Source: JBKJUK01 sp046590705 (GTDB lineage: Bacteria; Acidobacteriota; Thermoanaerobaculia; Gp7-AA8). Taken from it: a stretch of DNA of 8,190 nt. The translations under genes were made by a program, and so were the position numbers. The DNA lies in assembly GCA_046590705.1 (NCBI GenBank), contig JBKJUK010000271.1:1-8190 (forward strand), read 5' to 3'. This document shows, one piece after another, positions 1-5,710 of the stretch. Within the stretch, counting starts at the first letter, position 1. Each line of letters starts with the position of its first letter. Below the pieces are notes generated by a model. The model saw only the letters and a program-made list of their open reading frames with translations, did not search any database and was not told where the DNA came from.

Positions 1-140
1 GGCGGGGCGGCATCGATTCGACCGGGACCGAGTAGATCGTCGACGTTACGACGACGTTGGACCGATGCGTACGAATTGTGGTTCGTACCGAAGGGCGTAA
101 AGTCGCGATGCCGCCGCTCCGCGGCTCAGAAGCAGGCGCA
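1..140 (+). repeat. 140-bp repeat unit, copy A (cut by the window edge)
   Basis: Matches 557-696 in direct orientation at a constant offset of 556 with a single difference seen (T at 98, G at 654), and matches the reverse complement of about 697-815 less closely. It holds a 7-bp hairpin (GTACGAA 69-75, TTCGTAC 82-88, loop TTGTGG) and a 5-bp GC-rich hairpin (GCCGC 113-117, GCGGC 121-125) preceded by CGATGCCG. The element very probably continues to the left of the window. Copy A is followed after 11 bp by a GTAG-type hairpin, as if the right arm of a complete element had been removed internally. Confidence 0.9.
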
Positions 141-151
141 AGGCGCGTGTT

Positions 152-175
152 CCACGGCCTCACGGCCGTGGCTAC
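152..175 (-). repeat. GTAG-headed REP-like hairpin, copy 1
   Basis: On the minus strand this reads GTAG followed by an 8-bp perfect stem (CCACGGCC / GGCCGTGG) with a 4-nt loop. The same 24 bp occur at 502-525 (plus orientation) and 847-870 (minus orientation). A GTAG or GGAG tetranucleotide 5' of a GC-rich imperfect palindrome is the hallmark described for REP sequences mobilised by RAYT (Y1 transposase-like) proteins. Only 2 bp separate it from the adjacent CGATGCCG hairpin (178-201). Confidence 0.75.
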
Positions 176-177
176 AA

Positions 178-201
178 CGATGCCGGGCCTCCGGCCCTGT
201 G
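178..201 (+). repeat. CGATGCCG hairpin module, GGCC stem
   Basis: CGATGCCG (178-185), stem GGCC (186-189), loop TCC (190-192), stem GGCC (193-196), tail CTGTG (197-201). The last G of the prefix pairs with the first C of the tail, giving 5 bp. An identical module lies at 873-896, and a close inverted copy lies at about 477-499. It always sits 2 bp from a GTAG-headed hairpin, so the two palindromes behave as one compound unit in all three copies. Confidence 0.75.
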
Positions 202-400
202 AGGCGGGCGTGCGGTTTGATCTGATTCCTTCTGGGCGAGCCCGCACCCGCTTCATCGGAATGACGGATCTTAGATTTCAGCAGCGAAGTCTGCGTCGCG
301 CAAAGCCGCATAAAATCTATGAGTTTCTTAGAAGCTCTTGACCGCGCTGCGCGGCGACTGAGAGAAAGAAACAGGATTGCGGAGCATCAGCAGGAGAGTC

Positions 401-441
401 GTCATTCCGAGCGGCGGGATGGGCGGGTGCGAGGAATCTAC
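401..441 (+). repeat. Half copy of a GTCATTCCG / GAGGAATCTA repeat family
   Basis: Starts with GTCATTCCG (401-409) and ends with GAGGAATCTA (431-440). Positions 403-441 match 1010-1048 at 34 of 39 positions by eye. The reverse complements of both motifs occur as TAGATTTCTC (1089-1098, one mismatch) and CGGAATGAC (1145-1153), so this is the left half of an inverted-repeat element. GTCATTCCG...GAGGAATC palindromic repeats are, from general knowledge, common in several bacterial phyla; I cannot name the family. The large inverted repeat begins 38 bp downstream. Confidence 0.6.
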
Positions 442-501
442 CGCGCTAATTCATTATCGAGAGCGATGCCGCACGCAGAGGGCCGGAGGCCCGGCATCGC
501 T

Positions 502-525
502 GTAGCCACGGCCGTGAGGCCGTGG
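502..525 (+). repeat. GTAG-headed REP-like hairpin, copy 2
   Basis: GTAG (502-505) then CCACGGCC, loop GTGA, GGCCGTGG (506-525). It lies in the left arm of the large inverted repeat and is identical to copies 1 and 3 in opposite orientation. Confidence 0.75.
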
Positions 526-556
526 ACGTTCGGCACCCGACATCCTTCAGAGCCCC

Positions 557-696
557 GGCGGGGCGGCATCGATTCGACCGGGACCGAGTAGATCGTCGAC
601 GTTACGACGACGTTGGACCGATGCGTACGAATTGTGGTTCGTACCGAAGGGCGGAAAGTCGCGATGCCGCCGCTCCGCGGCTCAGAAGCAGGCGCA
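557..696 (+). repeat. 140-bp repeat unit, copy B (inner left arm and loop of the inverted repeat)
   Basis: Direct repeat of 1-140 with one substitution seen. Contains the CCCC-stem module on its minus strand (its CGATGCCG motif is read at 571-564), the GTACGAA hairpin (625-644), and the CCGC-stem module (prefix 662-669, stem 670-673, loop 674-676, stem 677-680, tail CTCAG 681-685). Confidence 0.9.
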
Positions 697-800
697 GAGC
701 GGCGGCATCGCGACTCTCCGCCATTCGGTAGGAACCAAAATTCGTACGTATAGGTCCAACGTTGCCGTAACGTCGACGATCTACTCGGTCCCGGTCGAAT

Positions 801-824
801 CGATGCCGCCCCGCCGGGGCTCTG
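801..824 (+). repeat. CGATGCCG hairpin module, CCCC stem
   Basis: CGATGCCG (801-808), stem CCCC (809-812), loop GCC (813-815), stem GGGG (816-819), tail CTCTG (820-824). A perfect inverted copy lies at 548-571. Prefix, loop length and tail match the GGCC-stem and CCGC-stem modules, but all stem pairs that can vary have been replaced as complementary pairs. Confidence 0.75.
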
Positions 825-846
825 AAGGATGTCGGGTGCGCTACAT

Positions 847-870
847 CCACGGCCTCACGGCCGTGGCTAC
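847..870 (-). repeat. GTAG-headed REP-like hairpin, copy 3
   Basis: Same 24 bp as copies 1 and 2, here in minus orientation within the right arm of the large inverted repeat. The GGCC-stem module (873-896) follows after 2 bp. Confidence 0.75.
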
Positions 871-1008
871 CACGATGCCGGGCCTCCGGCCCTGTGAGGC
901 GAACGCATGTGACACGCGATCCCGGAATGGCGCGCGACGCCGGTTTTACAAAAAATGAACGGATGATCGATTCGGGTTCGGCTTTGCTCTCGTTCCTTGA
1001 AAGGAGGT

Positions 1009-1153
1009 TCATTAGAAGCGGAGGGATGGGTGGGTGCGAGGAATCTACGCGCAAGGACCGCGCTGCGAATTCAAGCGTCTCTTTTGTGTAGATTTCTCAG
1101 TCGCAGCTCGATTCGCGTGTACCAACGTATGTGGCCTGCTCCTCCGGAATGAC
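1009..1153. repeat. MITE-like imperfect palindrome next to the first gene
   Basis: The left part 1010-1048 matches the half copy at 403-441 and ends in GAGGAATCTA (1038-1047). The right part carries TAGATTTCTC (1089-1098) and ends with CGGAATGAC (1145-1153), the inverse of the GTCATTCCG end seen at 401-409. The left terminus here is degenerate (TTCATTAGAAG). It encodes nothing recognisable. Its right end lies 24 bp before the chosen start of the first gene, so the 5' untranslated region of that gene is largely made of repeat sequence. Confidence 0.5.
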
Positions 1154-1177
1154 GGGAGGTCATGCAGCTCCGTTAAG

Positions 1178-1987
1178 ATGAGTCGAATGCAGATTGTGCA
1201 GGTGCTGCTCCCCGATGCGGGTTTCTACCACCGCAAATGTCAGCTGCTCGATTATGACCAGCTCCAGCGGACGCACCCGATCGCGGCACTGACCACGAGT
1301 GACGAGCACGAAGTGAGCACCTACCTCGCGAATGCCGACCCGACAGATTTCGTCGTTCACATCTATGGCGACTCTGCGCATGACTGGCGGGTCGACGCAC
1401 TGACCTTCTCCAACCTCCCGCAGCCACCGGCGATCAACTCAGTGATCAAAGCAGCTTCTCCTCTCGGAGATCCGGCCGTGACAGAGCCAGTCGACCCCGC
1501 GTACTTCGAGTTCGTCCGCACCGCGACATTGAAAGATAAGCTGGTCGTAGGAAGTCTGCACCGTACGGCCGCCGATCTCGATTTCTGCGAGCGCGCCTAC
1601 GCCAGAATCAGCAGGTTCCGCGAGGACATCGACTGGAACGTCTTCGAGACCCCGCCATCGGTCGATGAGCTGAGGGAGATTGATCTCTGGGCCGATCCTG
1701 CCATGGGTGGGGACCCCAACGGCTTCGTTTGTGAGGCCATGGCTGCCGGAATCCCGGTCGTTGCCGCGGAAACTCCGCTGAATACCTGGCGAACCGAAGC
1801 TGGAGCATCAGGGACTCTGGTCAAAGTCAACGATCCCAATCTTTTCGTGCACGCGCTGCTCGAGCTGCTTTTCAAACCGGAGATCGCCGATCCGAAAATC
1901 CAAGCAGCGAAAGAACGCGCGGAGAGCTTCCGCGCAGAACTTCGTGCCGCAGATCTCCTCCGTCTTTACTCGAGCACCCGGCCATGA
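1178..1987 (+). CDS. Short GT4/GT1-type glycosyltransferase-like protein
   Basis: The predicted 269-residue protein has a C-terminal half like the nucleotide-sugar-binding domain of GT-B fold glycosyltransferases. Residues 170-200 run from LWADPAMGGDPNGF into EAMAAGIPVVAAE, matching the family pattern E-x7-E...EAMAxGxPVVA. The first Glu appears replaced by Asp179, spaced one residue short of Glu186. Residues 214-232 resemble the helix that usually follows. Such enzymes move a sugar from an activated donor to an acceptor, but neither can be named here. Length is unusual: family members have about 350-420 residues, so the acceptor-binding half is much reduced. The frame is open back to 1034, but that extension crosses the repeat and reads as non-coding. 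ATG 1178 is preferred; ATG 1187 (residue 4) is possible. A GGGAGGT lies 17 nt upstream, far for a ribosome binding site. The stop overlaps the next gene by 4 bp (ATGA). Confidence 0.7.
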   Translation: MSRMQIVQVLLPDAGFYHRKCQLLDYDQLQRTHPIAALTTSDEHEVSTYLANADPTDFVVHIYGDSAHDWRVDALTFSNLPQPPAINSVIKAASPLGDPAVTEPVDPAYFEFVRTATLKDKLVVGSLHRTAADLDFCERAYARISRFREDIDWNVFETPPSVDELREIDLWADPAMGGDPNGFVCEAMAAGIPVVAAETPLNTWRTEAGASGTLVKVNDPNLFVHALLELLFKPEIADPKIQAAKERAESFRAELRAADLLRLYSSTRP

Positions 1988-3192
1988 AGCTGGCCTCTGA
2001 GGTCTCCGCGCCGATGGCTGACGTTCTCGAGAAGGCGCAGGAAGCAGCCGCAGCAACGGGAATCGAAGTATTTCTCGTCGGCGGCCCGGTACGTGATCTG
2101 CTCTTGAAGCGAGACTTCACCGACCTCGATCTGCTGGTCGAAACCGAGGCCGGTCAGTTCGTCGACAGGCTGGCAGGACTCATGAGCGGCACGGTCCGCT
2201 CCTTCCCTCGCTTCATGACTTACAAGGTCGAGAGCGATGCGGGTGTGATCGACATCAGCAGCGCCCGCAGCGAAGTCTACGAGAGTTCTGGAGAACTTCC
2301 GCAGGTTCGGCCCGCCACCCTTCTCGCCGATCTTCCCCGACGCGACTTCACCATGAACGCCATGGCCATGCGCCTGCGCGACGGCGAGCTTTACGACCCC
2401 TGCGGCGGAGAAGCAGACCTCGAGAAGAAGCTCATTCGCACCTTGCACCGTGACTCGTTCATCGACGACCCGACCAGAATGTTCCGCGCAGTGCGATTCG
2501 CGGCAAGACTGGGCTTCTCAATCGAAGAAACGGCGTTACTCGACTTGCGTCAATCGTTAGGTTCCGATGCTCTCCGTTCCGTGTCTCGCACCAGGATCTG
2601 GCGAGAGATCTTTCTTGCGTTTTCCGAACCGAACCTGTCCGAAGTGATGGCGCAGTTCGAAGCGCATGGACTCCTTCGCAGTTTTCTGCCGAACATGAGT
2701 CGTGAGCTCGTAATCGAATCGTTCGGTGTGGCAGATAGAATCGCTAAAGATCTGCAGATTGATCGCAAGGTCGTCCTGGTGGCCGGTTTGTTCGCCGATC
2801 GGGCTCCCGACACCTTCAACCTGTCCGGTTCGGAACTGCACGAGAGGCAGATCACGACCCTTCATCGTGCTTTGCGGGAGAGGGCCTCACTCTCCAGCAT
2901 GAACGAAGTGACCGAGGATGAACTCTGGCGGAAGCTTTCTGGATTCTCGGATGAGGGACTGAGCATCTCGCTTCCAAACTTTCCAGAGTTCCGAGAAATC
3001 TGCCTCGCGGTCCTGCAGGCGCGGCGTCTGGCATTGCCTTTCAGCACGGCCGAACTCGAGCTGTCTCCCGGACCGCACATCGGACAGGCGCTGCGAGACA
3101 CCCGAGAGCAGCTGCAGCGCGGTCTCATCGATTCGAACCAGGCCCTCGACTTTGCGCGCGGCAGAGCGCGGGCGTATCTTGATACCGACTGA
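1984..3192 (+). CDS. cca: tRNA nucleotidyltransferase / poly(A) polymerase family protein (CCA-adding type)
   Basis: This 402-residue protein belongs to the class II nucleotidyltransferases that build or repair the 3' CCA end of tRNA from CTP and ATP in the cytoplasm. Visible motifs are GGPVRDLLL (33-41), the metal-binding D-x-D in DLDL (Asp47, Asp49), a likely third carboxylate at Asp90, RRDFTMNAMA (119-128) and DDPTRMFRAVRFAARLGF (162-178 with Asp161 before it). The last replaces the common E-D-x-x-R nucleotide-selecting motif by D-D-P-T-R, a known variant. I see no C-terminal HD phosphohydrolase domain of the E. coli kind. Some bacteria split the task between CC-adding and A-adding enzymes, and sequence alone does not settle which this is. 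ATG 1984 overlaps the previous stop as ATGA, so translation is probably coupled; ATG 2014 is a less likely alternative. The stop lies 1 bp before the next start. Confidence 0.93.
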   Translation: MKLASEVSAPMADVLEKAQEAAAATGIEVFLVGGPVRDLLLKRDFTDLDLLVETEAGQFVDRLAGLMSGTVRSFPRFMTYKVESDAGVIDISSARSEVYESSGELPQVRPATLLADLPRRDFTMNAMAMRLRDGELYDPCGGEADLEKKLIRTLHRDSFIDDPTRMFRAVRFAARLGFSIEETALLDLRQSLGSDALRSVSRTRIWREIFLAFSEPNLSEVMAQFEAHGLLRSFLPNMSRELVIESFGVADRIAKDLQIDRKVVLVAGLFADRAPDTFNLSGSELHERQITTLHRALRERASLSSMNEVTEDELWRKLSGFSDEGLSISLPNFPEFREICLAVLQARRLALPFSTAELELSPGPHIGQALRDTREQLQRGLIDSNQALDFARGRARAYLDTD

Positions 3193-3193
3193 C

Positions 3194-3985
3194 ATGCTCT
3201 CGCGACTCCAGCTGATCATCCTGCCTGCGGCTCTGGCTCTGCTTCTGCCGGAAGCCTTTGCGCAGAGTACTCCCGCGGAGCTTCGCGAGGAGGGCACGGC
3301 CATCTCCGTACCGACTCCGCGGCTCGGGTATTTCAGCCGGCGCAAATACGAACTACCAGACCTGGCCGGCGCAACTCCGGCGACGGGAAGTCAACTGATT
3401 GATGGAAGACTCCCGCTTCCTCTCATCGACTATCGGTGTGACGTCGCTGGCCTTCGCCAGCGGCTGACTCTTTTCGAAGGCGGGCTGGTGTCGCTGGAGA
3501 TGGAAGGGGCGGGCGCAACCATCCGCAAAAAGATACGCATCCCAGAGGATGCACTCAGAAATCTGCGCGAGTCGATCCGCGCCGATGACCTCATGGGCGC
3601 AGCCGACTACTCATCGTCGTCGCGCATCAATGAAAGCAGGGCCTTCATCCGCATTTATGACGACACCGGCCAGCACGTCGAACGCAACTTCCATCCAAAC
3701 ATGGTCCTGCCCGAAAAGATCGAGAAGCAGCGGCGGATTCTGCTCGACCTCCTGCGCGCACTCGCAGAAGAAAGGGAGATTTCGAATCCGGTCACTGGAT
3801 ACATACCTCAGGTGGGTGACCGGCTGATCGGGGACGATTCCAAAATCTACAAAATCACGCAGATGATCAGCAGCGGTTCGGTCGCTGAACTGACTTGCCT
3901 GACCGAACCGACCAAGATGTACGTGGCCAGCAAGGATCTCTACAATTACTTCATCGCGGTAAGGAGGGAAGCCGAAGCGCACTGA
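3194..3985 (+). CDS. Exported protein of unknown function
   Basis: I do not recognise this 263-residue protein. Residues 1-24 form a clear signal peptide: Arg4, a hydrophobic run from Leu5 to Leu18, then P-E-A-F-A before Gln24, consistent with signal peptidase I cleavage at AFA. There is no Cys at the site, so it is not a typical lipoprotein. The mature part has a segment that looks beta-strand rich (about 78-115), a charged helix (118-133), a region with R-I-Y-D-D and H-P-N (153-169), a helix (172-195) and a C-terminal stretch about 203-250 that may be a small beta domain (PQVGDRLIGDD... to LYNYF). Cys82 and Cys235 could pair in the periplasm. The frame is open from 3152, but ATG 3194 is chosen because it begins the signal peptide and lies 1 bp after the cca stop. 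Its TGA overlaps the rsmD ATG. It probably shares the transcript without sharing the RNA role of its neighbours. Confidence 0.85.
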   Translation: MLSRLQLIILPAALALLLPEAFAQSTPAELREEGTAISVPTPRLGYFSRRKYELPDLAGATPATGSQLIDGRLPLPLIDYRCDVAGLRQRLTLFEGGLVSLEMEGAGATIRKKIRIPEDALRNLRESIRADDLMGAADYSSSSRINESRAFIRIYDDTGQHVERNFHPNMVLPEKIEKQRRILLDLLRALAEEREISNPVTGYIPQVGDRLIGDDSKIYKITQMISSGSVAELTCLTEPTKMYVASKDLYNYFIAVRREAEAH

Positions 3986-4548
3986 TGGACGGACTCCGGA
4001 TCACAGGTGGCTCGATGCGGGGCCGGCGTCTTCCCCTTCCACCACACGATCATCGTCCGACCTCGAGCAAGGCCCGACAGGCCTTCTTCGACATTGCCGG
4101 CTCGAAGATTCCGTCGTCGCGCTTCCTCGATCTCTTCGCGGGAAGCGGCATCTTTTCGATCGAGGCACTCTCGAGAGGAGCCGCATCAGCGACGGCCGTC
4201 GACGCCTCCCGAAAGGGCATCGACGCACTCAGACGCACGGCCACGCAGTTCGGGGTTGCAGTCGAACTTCAATGCATCACCCTGCCCACTGCCCTGCCCC
4301 GCCTGGCTTCGCTACCAGCATTCGACGTGGTGTATACCGATCCGCCCTACGACTTCGCGCACTACCAGGAACTACTCAATGGGATTGATGCGAATGTGCC
4401 CCTCGCCCATTCGGCGCTCGTGGCCATCGAGCATCGTTCAGGTCCGCCTCCCTTCGGCACCGAATCCCTGACCCGGTTGCAGTTGCGAAAGACTGCGAAA
4501 TACGGCTCGGTCTCGTTTACCATCTTCGATGTGGCCGACGACGATTGA
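3985..4548 (+). CDS. rsmD: 16S rRNA (guanine(966)-N2)-methyltransferase
   Basis: RsmD transfers a methyl group from S-adenosylmethionine to N2 of G966 of 16S rRNA (E. coli numbering) during 30S assembly. The 187-residue length is normal. The family start is present as LRITGGSMRGRRL (4-16) and RPTSSKAR (24-31). LDLFAGSG (48-55) is the SAM-binding motif I, Asp73 likely contacts the ribose, DPPYDF (119-124) is the catalytic N-methyltransferase motif, and KYGSVSFTIF (172-181) is the typical C-terminal strand. ATG 3985 overlaps the previous TGA as TGATG, favouring translational coupling. An AGGAGG at 3962-3967 lies 17 nt upstream, further than usual. The frame is open further upstream, but family length and start motif exclude that extension. 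RsmD is a single-copy housekeeping protein, so the call is firm. Confidence 0.95.
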   Translation: MDGLRITGGSMRGRRLPLPPHDHRPTSSKARQAFFDIAGSKIPSSRFLDLFAGSGIFSIEALSRGAASATAVDASRKGIDALRRTATQFGVAVELQCITLPTALPRLASLPAFDVVYTDPPYDFAHYQELLNGIDANVPLAHSALVAIEHRSGPPPFGTESLTRLQLRKTAKYGSVSFTIFDVADDD

Positions 4549-4602
4549 TGCCCCACACCTGCCAAGCCCGGCGCCTTCACATTGTCCCCGCCCCCACATG
4601 GC

Positions 4603-4624
4603 CGAGTCGCTCGAACTCGCTTTT
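4603..4624 (+). terminator. Weak possible Rho-independent terminator after rsmD
   Basis: CGAGT (4603-4607) and ACTCG (4615-4619) can pair as a 5-bp stem with a 7-nt loop, followed by CTTTT (4620-4624) and then CTC. The position is right for the end of the cca-rsmD transcript, but the stem is short and the U run brief. This may be chance. Confidence 0.25.
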
Positions 4625-4735
4625 CTCGCTTCAAAATCTCACCTCGCAACTGCACCCTCAGTTTTTCGGAAGGCTCGCTCACAATCATGAGAGCGGTCAC
4701 AGGACAGGCAGCACACACCCCATTTCAAGGCATCT

Positions 4736-4742
4736 GGAAGGA
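4736..4742 (+). promoter_or_regulatory. Ribosome binding site of the phoH-like gene
   Basis: GGAAGGA lies 11 nt before ATG 4754, a slightly long but workable spacing, and supports this start over internal Met codons. Confidence 0.5.
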
Positions 4743-4753
4743 ACAGAGAACTG

Positions 4754-5710
4754 ATGGCAATCACACTCAGCGACGACGGCGTGAACACTCTCTTCGGGGT
4801 ACAGGACGAGAATCTGCGGATGATCGAAGATGCGTTTCACGTCAAGATTTCCGCGCGTGGTGGTGAGGTTTTCGTGCAGGGCGACGAGGCCAATGTGGGC
4901 ACAGCGGAGCGCCTTCTCACCGCCATGCAGGAATTGTTCGACCGCGGCTATCCGTTCAAGCGCTCCGATCTGGCCACGGCCGTGCGAGTGATGAAGGACG
5001 ATCCCAACGCCAGTGTGACCGACTTCTTCTCTGACAGTTCACTGCAGTCATCGATCAAGCGAATGGTGACGCCACGGAACGTATCGCAGAAAGTTTACCT
5101 GCAGGCTATTCAGGATTTCGACATGACCTTCGCCATCGGGCCGGCCGGAACGGGAAAGACTTTTCTGGCCGTGGCCATGGCCGCAGCGGCACTAGCCGAG
5201 AAGTCCGTCAAGCGAATCGTGCTGTGCCGACCGGCCGTGGAGGCCGGTGAAAAACTCGGCTTCCTTCCGGGTGACCTGGCCGAGAAAATCAATCCCTACC
5301 TCCGCCCGCTCTACGATTCTCTCTACGATCTGATGGGATTCGAGAAAGTCTCCAAAATGCTCGAGCGAAGCGTGATCGAGGTTGCACCGCTGGCCTTCAT
5401 GCGCGGTCGAACCCTCAGCGATTCCTTCATCATTCTCGATGAAGCGCAGAACACCACCGCCGATCAGATGAAGATGTTTCTCACCCGCCTCGGATACGGA
5501 AGCAAAGCCGTCATTACCGGTGATATCACCCAGGTCGATCTTCCTTCAGGCATGAAGTCCGGCCTTCGCGAGGCGCGCGACATTCTCAACGGAGTCGAAG
5601 GCATCAAGTTCCTGGAGTTCAACGAGAAGGACATCGTCAGGCATCCCCTGGTCGGACGCATCGTGGTGGCCTGGGACGGCAAAACCAGACCGAAAGAACC
5701 CGCCGCGTGA
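4754..5710 (+). CDS. PhoH-like ATPase (YbeZ family)
   Basis: A 318-residue P-loop ATPase of the PhoH/YbeZ family, cytoplasmic, usually encoded next to ybeY and thought to act with YbeY and RNA in rRNA processing. The N-terminal 62 residues form the small KH-like domain of this family (FGVQDENLRMIEDAFHVKI...). Walker A is GPAGTGKT (129-136), Walker B is FIILDEAQN (225-233), followed by ITGDITQVDLP (254-264), a sensor-like segment. Arg297 in DIVRHPLV is a candidate arginine finger. CRPAVEAGEKLGFLPGD (158-174) is a family signature. Length and ends agree with full-length members. The stop overlaps the GTG start of ybeY by 4 bp. The name PhoH comes from phosphate-starvation studies in E. coli; nothing here shows a Pho box. 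Confidence 0.95.
   Translation: MAITLSDDGVNTLFGVQDENLRMIEDAFHVKISARGGEVFVQGDEANVGTAERLLTAMQELFDRGYPFKRSDLATAVRVMKDDPNASVTDFFSDSSLQSSIKRMVTPRNVSQKVYLQAIQDFDMTFAIGPAGTGKTFLAVAMAAAALAEKSVKRIVLCRPAVEAGEKLGFLPGDLAEKINPYLRPLYDSLYDLMGFEKVSKMLERSVIEVAPLAFMRGRTLSDSFIILDEAQNTTADQMKMFLTRLGYGSKAVITGDITQVDLPSGMKSGLREARDILNGVEGIKFLEFNEKDIVRHPLVGRIVVAWDGKTRPKEPAA

Larger units (their letters stand above)
479..893. repeat. Large inverted repeat: two 196-bp arms with a 23-bp loop
   Basis: The left arm 479-674 and right arm 698-893 are reverse complements with about 14 mismatches counted by eye (about 93 percent identity). The coordinates of paired bases sum to 1372. The innermost 14 bp (661-674 / 698-711) and a 74-bp block (533-606 / 766-839) are perfect. 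Each arm carries, from outside in, the GGCC-stem module, a GTAG-headed hairpin, the CCCC-stem module and a region that can fold as a GTACGAA hairpin; the left half adds the CCGC-stem module across the loop. There is no reading frame for a transposase inside, so if mobile it is non-autonomous. I did not find clear target-site duplications. The arm identity suggests recent formation or continuing gene conversion. Confidence 0.9.
1..1177. other. Non-coding, repeat-rich intergenic region upstream of the coding block
   Basis: About 1.2 kb without a believable gene. The open frames here lie across perfect palindromes and inverted repeats, code for Arg-rich nonsense on both strands, and resemble no protein family I know. 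The content is listed separately: the 140-bp unit, GTAG-headed hairpins, the large inverted repeat, and two copies of a GTCATTCCG-type repeat. The stretches 201-400 and 894-1008 hold no clear structure beyond an isolated CGGAATGAC at 257-265 (the end motif of the second family) and a degenerate CGGAATGGCG near 934-943. I found no convincing promoter for the downstream block. The region is probably a site where small non-autonomous repeats have accumulated and nested. Confidence 0.8.
4549..4753. other. 205-bp intergenic gap between rsmD and the phoH-like gene
   Basis: No convincing gene: two small open frames cross it, but they have no domain signature and one runs into phoH in another frame. 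It holds a weak possible terminator (4603-4624) and the ribosome binding site for the phoH-like gene. No pair of -35 and -10 boxes stands out. The gap marks the likely boundary between two transcripts. Confidence 0.6.

Noticed and set aside
338..343. TTGACC as a promoter -35 box
   Set aside because: No plausible -10 box 16-18 bp downstream.
1..900. CRISPR array
   Set aside because: The repeats are long, few, partly inverted and not evenly spaced with unique spacers. No cas gene is present.
57..1091. Overlapping open reading frames across the repeat region on both strands
   Set aside because: They cross palindromes, repeat in parallel with the 140-bp unit and its inverse, are Arg-rich and have no family resemblance. 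They are by-products of GC-rich repeats.
1081..1098. TGTGTAGATT as an extended -10 promoter
   Set aside because: Spacing of TG to the hexamer is wrong, there is no -35 box, and the sequence is explained as part of the repeat (inverse of GAGGAATCTA).
1034..1177. 48-residue N-terminal extension of the glycosyltransferase-like frame
   Set aside because: It lies within the repeat element, is Cys- and Arg-rich and lacks the style of the downstream protein.
3152..3193. Upstream Met for the exported protein, overlapping cca
   Set aside because: It would put 14 charged residues before an otherwise perfect signal peptide. ATG 3194 fits better.
4545..4866. Small frames across the rsmD-phoH gap
   Set aside because: No domain signature or ribosome binding site, and one reads through the start of the phoH-like gene in another frame.
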